Below are positions 1 through 7,643 of a stretch of 64,000 nt of DNA, piece by piece (within the stretch, counting starts at the first letter, position 1; each line of letters begins with the position of its first letter). The DNA comes from Actinomyces sp. ZJ308 (lineage in GTDB: Bacteria; Actinomycetota; Actinomycetes; Actinomycetales; Actinomycetaceae), in the NCBI RefSeq assembly GCF_011752065.1, contig NZ_JAAIJY010000012.1, positions 36,068-100,067 on the forward strand, given 5' to 3'. The notes beneath the pieces are model-generated. The model did not search any database and was not told the origin of the DNA. It saw only the letters and a list, made by a program, of their open reading frames with translations. A program made the position numbers and the translations under genes.

Positions 1-509
1 CCGACGTCGTCGACCTCACCGTCGCCCTGGCCCTGGAGATGTGCGCCGCCGCAGGCAGACCCGTGGAGGAGGACCAGGCCCGCGCCGCCCTGGCCGACGG
101 ACGCGCCATGGACGTCTGGCGAGACATGGTCCGCCGCCAGGGAGGGGACCCGGAGGCGCCCCTGCCCCAGGCTCCCGAGACCGAGACCGTCACCGCCCCG
201 GACGACGGCGTCCTGACCACCCTGGACGCCCTCGCCGTCGGGGTCGCCGCCTGGCGCCTGGGAGCCGGACGCGCCCGCAAGGAGGACCCGGTCCAGGCCG
301 TCGCCGGCGTCACCATGCACGCCAAGCCCGGGGACCCGGTGCGCGCCGGGCAGCCGCTGCTCACCCTGCACACCGCCACCCCCGAGCGCTTCGCCCGCGC
401 CCGGGAGGCGCTCGCGGGCGGCATCGTCATCTCCCAGGCCGGTTCCCCTCAGGCGGCCGACGCCGTCGCCCGCCGTGAGCGCGGCGTCGTCCTGGAGCGG
501 ATCGGGTGA
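1..509 (+). CDS. deoA: thymidine/pyrimidine-nucleoside phosphorylase, C-terminal part (5' truncated by window edge)
   Basis: The open frame is already running at base 3 and ends at TGA 507-509, so only about the last 168 residues are present. They match the C-terminal alpha/beta domain of the thymidine/pyrimidine nucleoside phosphorylase family, which converts pyrimidine (deoxy)nucleosides plus phosphate to free base and (deoxy)ribose-1-phosphate in the cytosol. The ends of this region, with a segment like DALAVGVAAWRLGAGR and a late biotinyl-like stretch (GVTMHAKPGDPVRAGQPLL), are typical. The active-site domain lies outside the window. The stop overlaps the next gene's GTG (GTGA), so the two are translationally coupled, and deoC follows, which supports a deo catabolic operon. 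Confidence 0.9.
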   Translation, partial: DVVDLTVALALEMCAAAGRPVEEDQARAALADGRAMDVWRDMVRRQGGDPEAPLPQAPETETVTAPDDGVLTTLDALAVGVAAWRLGAGRARKEDPVQAVAGVTMHAKPGDPVRAGQPLLTLHTATPERFARAREALAGGIVISQAGSPQAADAVARRERGVVLERIG

Positions 510-1312
510 CCGCGCCTCAGCCGGTGCGGCCGGCCATCGTCGCCAGGGCCGTCAACTCCCGGCTGCGCGTGGGACGTCTGACCCGGGCGGGCCAGGCCGT
601 CACCCTGACCCAGACCGACGCCACCACCTGCGGCGCCACCTGTCTCCTGGCCGCTCGTCTGCTCCTGGCCCCCGGCGATCGCCGGGCCCTGACCGATGAG
701 CTCACCTGGGAGGAGGCCGTGTCCTCGGAGCCCAGCCGGGAGGGCCGGCGCCTGGCCCGTCTCCTGTCCCGTCATCAGCTGCGGATCCAGCGGGTCATGA
801 ACCGCAGCGGCCTGGGCCCCGTGCCCTGGCCGAAGGCGCTCGGGTCCACACCCTGGGCCGTGGCCCGGCAGATGACCGAGATCGTGAGCACCTGCGCTCC
901 GGGCCGGGAGCGCCGCGTCTACGCCGTGAGGTGGGTGAGCGACCACGGCCCCGCCTGGGAGTGGGAGGTCGCCTCGATCCGCGAGGTGCTGGCCGGCGGG
1001 CTCCCGGTCATCCTGGTCACCGGCGGCCCGCTCGCCCTCGATCACGGCGCCGAGATGGATCGCACTGTGGGGGCGCGGCTGCGCTCCGCCCTGGCCCGGA
1101 CCCCGGCCGTGCCCCGCCACTACGTCCTGGCCCTGCCCTGGCGGATCATCGAGCAGGACGACCCCGGTGAGGCAAGCGTGCACATCTACGAGCCCTCCAG
1201 CGGATCCGTGCGGGCCCTCGACCTGACTGTCCCGCGCAGCCCGCACCGCCCCGGCCCCCGCGAGCTCGGCGGATGGCCCCGCGTCCTGGCCGTCATCGCA
1301 CCCGAGAACTGA
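506..1312 (+). CDS. papain/C39-like cysteine peptidase-type protein in the deo operon
   Basis: 268 residues, GTG start overlapping the deoA stop. No family is certain, but the layout resembles a C39/papain fold. Gln36 and Cys42 are six residues apart (QTDATTCGATC), the papain oxyanion-Gln to nucleophile-Cys spacing. Residues 159-173 (REVLAGGLPVILVTG) resemble the conserved 'G-PVI' strand, and His205 (RHYVLALPWR) is followed about 24 residues later by an E-P-x-x-G turn (Glu229) where the family usually has Asp/Asn. There is no signal peptide or membrane segment, so it is probably cytosolic. It lies between deoA and deoC on one strand, so it is probably co-transcribed with them; its substrate is unknown. 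Activity is inference; the Glu in place of Asp/Asn could mean a divergent or inactive enzyme. Confidence 0.62.
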   Translation: MTAPQPVRPAIVARAVNSRLRVGRLTRAGQAVTLTQTDATTCGATCLLAARLLLAPGDRRALTDELTWEEAVSSEPSREGRRLARLLSRHQLRIQRVMNRSGLGPVPWPKALGSTPWAVARQMTEIVSTCAPGRERRVYAVRWVSDHGPAWEWEVASIREVLAGGLPVILVTGGPLALDHGAEMDRTVGARLRSALARTPAVPRHYVLALPWRIIEQDDPGEASVHIYEPSSGSVRALDLTVPRSPHRPGPRELGGWPRVLAVIAPEN

Positions 1313-1383
1313 TCACCCCGACTTTGCCCCGATGAGGGCGGCCGGGCCATGATGTCGTGACTGCTCCATCAGGAAGGAAGCCC

Positions 1384-2037
1384 ATGACCACGCGCGCCCG
1401 GACCGCAGCCCTCATCGACCACACCCTCCTCAAGCCCGAGGCCACCGCCGCCCAGGTCGAGGTGCTCATCGCCGAGGCCGCCGCCCTGGGCACCTACAGC
1501 GTCTGCGTCTCCCCGAGCCTGCTCCCGCTGGACCTGCCTGCCGGCCTGCACCTGGCCACCGTCTGCGGCTTCCCCTCCGGCGCCCACGCCACCGCCGTCA
1601 AGGCCGCCGAGGCCGCCGACGCCGTCGCCAAGGGAGCCGAGGAGATCGATATGGTCGTCAACCTCCGCCTCGTCAAGGAGGGCGACCTCGACGGCGTCGA
1701 GGCCGATATCCGAGGTGTGCGCGAGGCCTGCCCGGGCGCCGTCCTCAAGGTCATCATTGAGTCCGCCGCCCTCACTGATGAGGAGATCGTCGCCACCTGC
1801 CGCGCTGCCGAGGCCGCCGGCGCCGACTTCGTCAAGACCTCCACCGGCTTCCACCCCGCCGGCGGCGCCTCCATCCACGCCGTCGCCCTCATGCGCGCCA
1901 CCGTGGGCGACCGCCTCGGCGTCAAGGCCTCCGGTGGTATCCGCACCGCCGCAGACGCCCTCGCCATGGTCGAGGCCGGCGCCAACCGCCTGGGCCTGTC
2001 CGCCTCCGCCGCCGTTCTGGAGGGACTGGACGACTGA
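1384..2037 (+). CDS. deoC: deoxyribose-phosphate aldolase
   Basis: 217 residues, the normal length for this class I aldolase, which splits 2-deoxyribose-5-phosphate into acetaldehyde and glyceraldehyde-3-phosphate, the last step of deoxynucleoside catabolism. The Schiff-base lysine is Lys151 (DFVKTSTGF), with Lys181 (GVKASGGIR) and Asp89 (EIDMVVN) as the other active-site residues. The ATG at 1384 is preferred over the in-frame GTG at 1357 because AGGAAGGAAG sits just before it and the protein begins at the family's usual position. It follows deoA and the C39-like gene and is closed by a hairpin at 2067-2102. Confidence 0.95.
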   Translation: MTTRARTAALIDHTLLKPEATAAQVEVLIAEAAALGTYSVCVSPSLLPLDLPAGLHLATVCGFPSGAHATAVKAAEAADAVAKGAEEIDMVVNLRLVKEGDLDGVEADIRGVREACPGAVLKVIIESAALTDEEIVATCRAAEAAGADFVKTSTGFHPAGGASIHAVALMRATVGDRLGVKASGGIRTAADALAMVEAGANRLGLSASAAVLEGLDD

Positions 2038-2066
2038 GCGGCTCCTGCGCGACTGAGAACCCCTGA

Positions 2067-2102
2067 CGGGCCCGGCATCTGGCGACAGCACTGCCGGGCC
2101 CG
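2067..2102 (+). terminator. hairpin after deoC
   Basis: Perfect 11-bp inverted repeat (CGGGCCCGGCA / TGCCGGGCCCG) with a 14-nt loop, 29 nt after the deoC stop. It has no U tract, as is common for actinobacterial terminators. It separates the deo operon from the metal-importer promoter. Confidence 0.6.
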
Positions 2103-2134
2103 CACTCGTGCGTGCGAGGAAGGATCGCCTCGAC

Positions 2135-2165
2135 TTGCAAAGTTTCGGGTACCCGAAACTATACT
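2135..2165 (+). promoter_or_regulatory. promoter with palindromic operator of the metal ABC importer
   Basis: A -35-like TTGCAA (2135-2140) and a -10 TATACT (2160-2165) flank a perfect 20-bp palindrome, AGTTTCGGGTACCCGAAACT (2141-2160), which fills the 19-bp spacer and runs one base into the -10. The -10 ends 7 nt before the ATG at 2173, so the transcript should be leaderless. A repressor bound here would exclude RNA polymerase. The neighbouring genes suggest a metal-sensing repressor of the DtxR/MntR or Zur type; which one cannot be told from the sequence. Confidence 0.7.
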
Positions 2166-2172
2166 CGGCGCC

Positions 2173-3375
2173 ATGAGAACCATCCCCACTATGAGCCGCC
2201 GCAGCGTCGCGGCACTCGCCTGCCTCACCCTGTCCCTCCCGACCCTGGCGGCCTGCGGTCGTAGCTCGACCTCCGCCGACGCGTCGGGAACGGTCAAGGC
2301 GGTGGCCTCCACCACCCAGATCTGCGACTACATCACCCAGCTCGCTTCTGGAGACGCCTCCAGTGATCTCTCCTTCGACCGCACCGGTGCGGACGGCAAG
2401 ACCCAGCACTTCGGCGCCGACGCCGCCAAGGCCAAGTCGCGTCTCAAGCTCACTTGCCTGCTGGCACCCAACGCCTCCGCGCACGAGCACGACATGACCA
2501 CCGCCCAGTCCAAGGCCCTGTCCGAGGCGGACCTCTTCTTCATCTCCGGGGTCGACCTGGAGCACTTCCTGGACTCCGCCGTCGACTCCACCGGCTTCAA
2601 GGGAACCATGGTGGTGACCTCCGGCGTCGCCGGAGCGGCCGACGTCGACGACCTCGCCGCCCAGCAGAAGGAGGAGGAGGGCAAGCCCTACAAGGTCGAC
2701 CGGGGCAGTGCCAAGGTCGAGGTCGCCAAGTGGCCCTTCCCGGCGGAGGAGGGGGAGAGTGAGCCCGAGTTCCGCTTCGACCCGCACGTGTGGACCTCGC
2801 CGAAGAACGCCATCGTCCAGGTCACCAACATCGGTGCCGCCCTGGAGAAGGCCGCCCCCGACCAGGCCAGTGTGTTCCGCAGTCACGTGGACGCCTACGT
2901 CGCCAGGCTCAAGAAGCTCGACGAGTGGGCGGCCAGCTCCCTGAGCTCGGTGCCCCAGGACAAGCGCGTCCTGTTCACCAGCCACGACGCCTTCGGCTAC
3001 TTCAGCAACGAGTTCGGCGTGAAGTTCGAGGGTGCGGCCCTGTCCGACTTCAACGCCCAGCAGGACGCCACCGCCGACAAGATCCAGGAGACCGCGGACA
3101 AGGTCAAGGCCTCCGGCGCCGTGGCCATCTTCGCCGAGAACTCCAACAACCCCAAGTCCGTCCAGAAGGTCGCCGAGGTCGCCGGGGTCAAGGCGGTCAT
3201 CGGCGACGAGGCCCTCTACGGCGACTCCCTGGGCACCCCCGGATCCGACGGAGAGACCTACATCGGCTCCATCCTCCACAACGTCTCCAACCTCACCAAG
3301 GCCTGGGGCGGCACGGTCACCGAGATCCCCGCCGACCTCGCCCAGTGGACGCCCAAGGCATCCGACGTCAAGTGA
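2173..3375 (+). CDS. metal (Zn/Mn) ABC transporter substrate-binding lipoprotein
   Basis: 400 residues, cluster A-I (ZnuA/MntA/PsaA) family. The lipoprotein signal peptide ends in LAAC (lipid-bearing Cys28). Candidate metal ligands are His104 or His106 (SAHEHD), His205 (DPHVW), His271 (TSHDAFGYF) and Asp351 (YGDSLG). A His at the third site is more typical of zinc binders; manganese binders usually have Glu there, so zinc is the better guess. The usual His-rich loop is short and is followed by an acidic/Lys insertion around residues 160-200. It is the first gene of a four-gene importer operon, and its start codon lies 7 nt after the -10 of the palindrome-containing promoter. Confidence 0.88.
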   Translation: MRTIPTMSRRSVAALACLTLSLPTLAACGRSSTSADASGTVKAVASTTQICDYITQLASGDASSDLSFDRTGADGKTQHFGADAAKAKSRLKLTCLLAPNASAHEHDMTTAQSKALSEADLFFISGVDLEHFLDSAVDSTGFKGTMVVTSGVAGAADVDDLAAQQKEEEGKPYKVDRGSAKVEVAKWPFPAEEGESEPEFRFDPHVWTSPKNAIVQVTNIGAALEKAAPDQASVFRSHVDAYVARLKKLDEWAASSLSSVPQDKRVLFTSHDAFGYFSNEFGVKFEGAALSDFNAQQDATADKIQETADKVKASGAVAIFAENSNNPKSVQKVAEVAGVKAVIGDEALYGDSLGTPGSDGETYIGSILHNVSNLTKAWGGTVTEIPADLAQWTPKASDVK

Positions 3376-3383
3376 GGCACCGC

Positions 3384-4184
3384 ATGACAGACCCCCGTGA
3401 TCACGCACCCGTCTCGGCCGAGCCGGTCGTCACCCTGGAGGACGCCTCCTTCTCCTACGGCTCCTCCACCGTGCTCACCGGCGTCGACGGCCGGGTCCCG
3501 GCCGGGCAGGCCCTCGCCCTCGTCGGCCCCAACGGCTCGGGCAAGACCACCCTCATGCGGGCCCTGCTCGGCATGGTGAGCGTCACTGCCGGACGGGTGC
3601 GGGTCAACGGGGCGGCTCCGGGGCGCGCCCCGCGAGGGTCTGTCGGATACGTCCCCCAGGTCAGCGACCTCGACCCCACCTTCCCCGTCACCGTGCGGGA
3701 GGTGGTCCAGATGGGCATGTACTCCCAGCTCGGTATCCTGCGGCGCCCCGGCGCCGAGACCCGTCGTCGGGCCCTGGAGGCTCTTGAGAGCGTCGGCCTG
3801 GCCGACCGCGCCGAACGCCGCTTCGGCACCCTGTCCGGCGGCCAGCAGCAGCGCGTCCTCGTGGCGCGCTGCGTGGCCGCCAGGCCCCGCCTCATCCTCC
3901 TGGACGAGCCCTTCAACGGCCTGGACCAGCCCAACCGCGAGGCCCTGCTGTCCATCATCACTGATCTCAAGGCTCAGGGCATCTCCCTGATCATCTCCAC
4001 CCACGACCTGGTCCTGGCCCAGGAGACCTGCGAGCAGGCGGCGCTCCTGGCCGGGCGTCAGGTCGCCTTCGGGCCCCGCGACGAGGTCCTCGTGGCCCGC
4101 TACATCGACGAGGCCTACGGCGGCCACGGCACCACCCGACTGCTGGGCCTGCGCTCGGCGGCCGACGCGGGGGAGTCCCAGTGA
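3384..4184 (+). CDS. metal ABC transporter ATP-binding protein
   Basis: 266 residues. All ABC motifs are intact: Walker A GPNGSGKTT (Lys54), signature LSGGQQQR (about 150-157), Walker B LILLDEP (Glu175) and switch His207 (ISTHD). It powers import by the two permeases that follow. It starts 8 nt after the binding-protein stop. A longer in-frame extension upstream is only the antisense-like continuation of the previous gene and lacks family similarity. Its stop overlaps the next start (GTGA). The family is FecE/ZnuC/MntB-like. Confidence 0.92.
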   Translation: MTDPRDHAPVSAEPVVTLEDASFSYGSSTVLTGVDGRVPAGQALALVGPNGSGKTTLMRALLGMVSVTAGRVRVNGAAPGRAPRGSVGYVPQVSDLDPTFPVTVREVVQMGMYSQLGILRRPGAETRRRALEALESVGLADRAERRFGTLSGGQQQRVLVARCVAARPRLILLDEPFNGLDQPNREALLSIITDLKAQGISLIISTHDLVLAQETCEQAALLAGRQVAFGPRDEVLVARYIDEAYGGHGTTRLLGLRSAADAGESQ

Positions 4185-5227
4185 ACGGCTTCATGACGCT
4201 CTTCAGTCAGGCCCTCGAGCAGTTGCGCCTGGCGGCCGTGAACGTCCCGGGCCTGACGTCCCTGGCCGATGCCCCCTTCCTCTTCCGGCCCCTGATCATG
4301 GTGGTGCTCCTGGGCGTCGTCGCCGGCGTCATCGGCGTCATCATCAACCTGCGCAGCGCCGAGTTCAGCGCCGAGGCCATGGTCCACGCCGTCTTCCCCG
4401 GGATCGTCGCCGGCGCCGTCTACTGGGGGATCAACGCGATCATCCCGGCCGCCTCCGTGGTGGCCGTCGCCGCGGCCCTGGTCCTGACGATCGTCTCCCA
4501 CCGGGCGCGTCGGGGTGAGGCCTCCGAGGCCGGCACCGCCGTCGTGCTGACTAGCTTCTTCTCGATCGGGCTCATCCTCTCCCTGGCCAAAGGCGACATG
4601 TCCGGCCAGCTCGAGGCCCTCATGTTCGGTCGCCTCCTGGAGGTCACCGATGAGCGCCTGGCCCAGGCGCTCATCGTGTGCGTCGTCGCGCTCGTGCTCA
4701 TTGCGGCCACCTGGAAGGAGCAGGTCGCCTACGCCTTCGACCGCACCGGCGCCCGCGCCTCGGGGCTGAGGCTCCTCGCACTCGACCTGGTCCTCAACAC
4801 CGCCATCGCGGCGGCGGTCGTCTCGGCCTCGACGGCGGTGGGCACCCTCCTCGTCATCGGCTACCTCGTCATCCCCGGAGCGACGGCGCGCATCCTCGCC
4901 TCGCGGGTGCGCACCATGGTGCTCGTCGCCATCGCCGTCGGGGTGGGTGGCGGCTATCTCGGAATGCTGCTCATGGCCCTGCCTGAGACCCTCGACAAAC
5001 CGGTCTCCCCGCAGGCCGCCGTGGCCCTGGTCATGACCGCGATCCTCCTCCTCGCCGTCGGCATCGCCGCCGCACGCGAGCGGCTGCGCGGGGCGCTGCG
5101 GCGAGCCCGGTCGGTACAGGCGGCGGTCCCGACGACGGCGTCTCGCGCGGGCGCGGACGACGCCTCGCACGATGCTGCGGCCGTACGGGACGCCGAGGCC
5201 TCGCTCGCCGAAGGGAGCCGGGTATGA
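4181..5227 (+). CDS. metal ABC transporter permease (first)
   Basis: 348 residues, ABC-3 (ZnuB/MntC) family, with about eight hydrophobic helices between residues 35 and 310. Conserved family segments include SAEFSAEAMVHAVFPGIVAG and the VGTLLVIGYLVIPGATA motif. The GTG start overlaps the ATPase stop by 4 nt. The last ~40 residues are a hydrophilic Arg/Ala/Asp-rich cytoplasmic tail. With the next gene it probably forms a heterodimeric membrane channel for Zn or Mn. Confidence 0.88.
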   Translation: MNGFMTLFSQALEQLRLAAVNVPGLTSLADAPFLFRPLIMVVLLGVVAGVIGVIINLRSAEFSAEAMVHAVFPGIVAGAVYWGINAIIPAASVVAVAAALVLTIVSHRARRGEASEAGTAVVLTSFFSIGLILSLAKGDMSGQLEALMFGRLLEVTDERLAQALIVCVVALVLIAATWKEQVAYAFDRTGARASGLRLLALDLVLNTAIAAAVVSASTAVGTLLVIGYLVIPGATARILASRVRTMVLVAIAVGVGGGYLGMLLMALPETLDKPVSPQAAVALVMTAILLLAVGIAAARERLRGALRRARSVQAAVPTTASRAGADDASHDAAAVRDAEASLAEGSRV

Positions 5228-6108
5228 GCATCGGGCTCGACATCCTCCTGCTGCCCATCATCGAGGTCGTCCTCATGGGGCTGCTGGCCGGCCTGGTGGG
5301 GGCGATCGCGCTGGTCCACCGCAGGATCTTCTTCACCGAGTCACTCACCCACGCGACCTTCCCCGGCGCGATCGTCGGCGTCGTCGTGGCCGCATGGATC
5401 TCGCAGGCGCTGCTTGGCCAGCGCGCCGACTTCACCCTCCTGTCCAGCCTGGTGCTGGTGGGGGCGGGTCTCATGTGCCTGCCGATGATCTGGCTCATGC
5501 GACGGCTCTCGCAGGTACCGGGCATGACGTCCCAGTCGGCGGCCGGCGTCGTCCTCACCTTCGGGTTCGCCCTGGGCTACTTCCTCTCCAAGTGGTTCTC
5601 GCCGCTGCCCCTCAAGGTGGACTCCTTCCTGGCCGGATCCGTCCTCAATGTCAGCCGCGTGGACGTCATCGCCGTCGGCGTCGTCCTGGTGCTCACGGTG
5701 CTCGTGCTCCTCGTGGCCGGGCGATTCCTCACCTTCTACAGCTTCGACCCGCTGGGCTACCGCGCCAGCGGCCTGCGCCCCGCCTGGGCCGAGGCCACCG
5801 TCATGCTCATGATCACGCTGACCATCGTCATGCTGGTCCCGGCCGTCGGCACGATCCTGCCCATCGCACTCATCGCCGCACCTGCGGCCGCGCTGGCGCC
5901 GTGGACCTCCACCATGCGCCGGCTGCTCGTGGCGGCCCCGATCCTCGGGGCCGCCACGGCCCTGGCGGGGCTGCTGGTCGCCGTGCGCTTGAGCCTGTCA
6001 GCGGGCGGTGTCATCGCCGTGGCCTCGGGGCTGGTGTACGTCATCTCCGCCGCCGCCCACTGGGTTGCGATGAGCAGGATCCGGGCCAGGATCCCGGTCC
6101 GGCACTGA
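5224..6108 (+). CDS. metal ABC transporter permease (second)
   Basis: 294 residues, same ABC-3 family as its neighbour, with the motifs FTESLTHATFPGAIVGVVVA near residues 37-56 and VPAVGTILPIALIAAPAAAL near 200-220. About eight transmembrane segments. The start overlaps the previous stop as ATGA. Paired non-identical permeases occur in several actinobacterial and firmicute Mn/Zn importers. It is the last gene of the importer operon; no clear terminator hairpin is seen before the converging DUF6157 gene. Confidence 0.88.
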   Translation: MSIGLDILLLPIIEVVLMGLLAGLVGAIALVHRRIFFTESLTHATFPGAIVGVVVAAWISQALLGQRADFTLLSSLVLVGAGLMCLPMIWLMRRLSQVPGMTSQSAAGVVLTFGFALGYFLSKWFSPLPLKVDSFLAGSVLNVSRVDVIAVGVVLVLTVLVLLVAGRFLTFYSFDPLGYRASGLRPAWAEATVMLMITLTIVMLVPAVGTILPIALIAAPAAALAPWTSTMRRLLVAAPILGAATALAGLLVAVRLSLSAGGVIAVASGLVYVISAAAHWVAMSRIRARIPVRH

Positions 6109-6137
6109 CATCAAGCCCGGAACGGTTCAGTCACATG

Positions 6138-6557
6138 TCAGGAGGCGCGGCGCGAGCGCATGGCTCTGAGCTGGGTGAGTGAGGAGTCCTCCGAAAGCTC
6201 CTGGTAGCGCGTCGAGCCGAGAGGGACCAGCGCCACCCGGCCCTGGCCATCATGGTGGAAGCCCCAGCCGTAGCGCTTGGCCAGCGGTGAGGAGCGCAGG
6301 CAGGCCTGAGGCTTGGCGAAGAAGGCCTCCCGCCGGGCGGCCCGCTCCGGGGGCTCGATGCCCTGACGGATGGCGTGCACCTCGAACAGCAGGTCGTCGG
6401 AGGTCAGCTCGTAGGGGCGCTCACTGAGGAGCCGGTACTGGAGGAGGGCGATCGTCGGGGGCCTGCCCGCCGGGCCGGCAGGAGGCTCCTGCGCGCCCTG
6501 CGCCGGGCAGTCCTCGGCAACCCGGATGAATGTCTCGGTGTAGTTGGTGCTGCTCAT
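6138..6557 (-). CDS. DUF6157 family protein
   Basis: 139 residues. The start SSTNYTETFIRVAEDCPAQ and the segment PPTIALLQYRLLSERPYELTSDDLLFEVHAIR are typical of DUF6157, a small soluble family of unknown function found widely in bacteria. The ATG at 6557 is preferred over upstream in-frame starts because the family begins with this motif and TAGCGT lies 7 nt before it (probable leaderless -10). It is transcribed divergently from the AraC-type regulator, and the two share a ~110-bp intergenic region, so the regulator could act on it; that link is a guess. Confidence 0.8.
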   Translation of the reverse strand: MSSTNYTETFIRVAEDCPAQGAQEPPAGPAGRPPTIALLQYRLLSERPYELTSDDLLFEVHAIRQGIEPPERAARREAFFAKPQACLRSSPLAKRYGWGFHHDGQGRVALVPLGSTRYQELSEDSSLTQLRAMRSRRAS

Positions 6558-6667
6558 GGCCAGAACGCTAAGGGGACCGGCAGGGGCGGCATAGGAGAAA
6601 GGCGACAGGTGGCGGTGGATGGCACGACGGCGGCTGCGAGGCACGGGTGCGTGCCACACTAGAGGCC

Positions 6668-7528
6668 ATGTCAGCCGATCTGGACTGTGGCCCACGGGAG
6701 TCCCCGATCCGTCCGCGGGAGCGCACCGGGGTGCTGGCACCGGACAACCTCACCCGTTACCGCGCGCACTGGGTGGCACCCGATCCCGCGGTGGCCGACG
6801 TCGTCGACCAGTACTGGCACGTCTCATGGAACCTGGGCGACCAGAGCGTGGACCAGCGGATCATCGACGCCCCGGCCGTGACCCTGACGGTGGAGGAGGG
6901 TGATGTGCCCGCGCCCCTGGTCATCACCGGAGTCCAGGCCCGCGCCTGGCACCGCACGATCCACGGCCATGGAAGGGTCTTCGCCATACGGCTGCGACCC
7001 GCGGGACTCGCCGTCCTCAGCGCCCTGTCGCCCCAGCGCCTGGCCAACGCCACGCTTCCCCTGACCGAGGAGCTGGACGCTGGACTGCACGCACTCATGC
7101 GCAGGATCGCAGCCCACCCCACGCCCCGGGCCCGCGCCCGGGCCGCCGATGAGGCGATCCGGGCACGGCTGGCCGACCACCCGCCCTCGGAGGGCGGCCT
7201 CCTGGCCAACCGGGTGGTCGATGAGCTGCGCTCCCGGCTTCACCGGCGCACAGGCGACTCCCTGCCTGCGGCCCTGCACGTCAGCGAGCGCACGATCCAG
7301 CGCTGCCTGCGCGCCACCCTGGCACGCGGTCCGAGATGGGTGGGGCACCGCATCAGGCTCCAAGAGGTGGTTCTGGCGCTCACAACGCGCCCTGACGCCG
7401 ACCTGGCCACGATCGCCGCCGATCTCGGCTTCGCCGACCAGTCCCACCTGGCGGGCGCCTTCAGGGCCGCCTGCGGACTGAGCCCCAGCGCCTACCGACG
7501 CAGCCTTGAGGTCCTCATCAACGGATGA
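6668..7528 (+). CDS. AraC-type transcriptional regulator (helix-turn-helix)
   Basis: 286 residues. The N-terminal ~150 residues resemble the DUF6597-type sensor (HWVAPDPAVADVVDQYWHVSWN), and residues ~180-280 form the paired AraC helix-turn-helix with LHVSERTIQRCLRATLARGPRWVGHRI and LATIAADLGFADQSHLAGAF, ending in the usual GLSPSAYRR. The ATG at 6668 was chosen over GTG 6647 because CACACT ends 7 nt upstream, matching the leaderless pattern of this genome. It is divergent from the DUF6157 gene. The effector is unknown. Confidence 0.85.
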   Translation: MSADLDCGPRESPIRPRERTGVLAPDNLTRYRAHWVAPDPAVADVVDQYWHVSWNLGDQSVDQRIIDAPAVTLTVEEGDVPAPLVITGVQARAWHRTIHGHGRVFAIRLRPAGLAVLSALSPQRLANATLPLTEELDAGLHALMRRIAAHPTPRARARAADEAIRARLADHPPSEGGLLANRVVDELRSRLHRRTGDSLPAALHVSERTIQRCLRATLARGPRWVGHRIRLQEVVLALTTRPDADLATIAADLGFADQSHLAGAFRAACGLSPSAYRRSLEVLING

Positions 7529-7643
7529 TCAACGAGATGATGCGCATGCCACCCACACCCTAGGACTCGCACCTCTCATCGACGAGGCCCCACCCTTCTG
7601 AGAAAGCCGGTGTCGAAGAGCGACGTGAGAGACCGGGGCCGGC

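Noticed and set aside
1369..3408. Long antisense ORF (679 codons) opposite deoC and the metal-binding lipoprotein gene
   Set aside because: High-G+C DNA gives long antisense frames; the translation is Gly/Val/Leu-rich low complexity with no domain, and the sense genes have clear family motifs.
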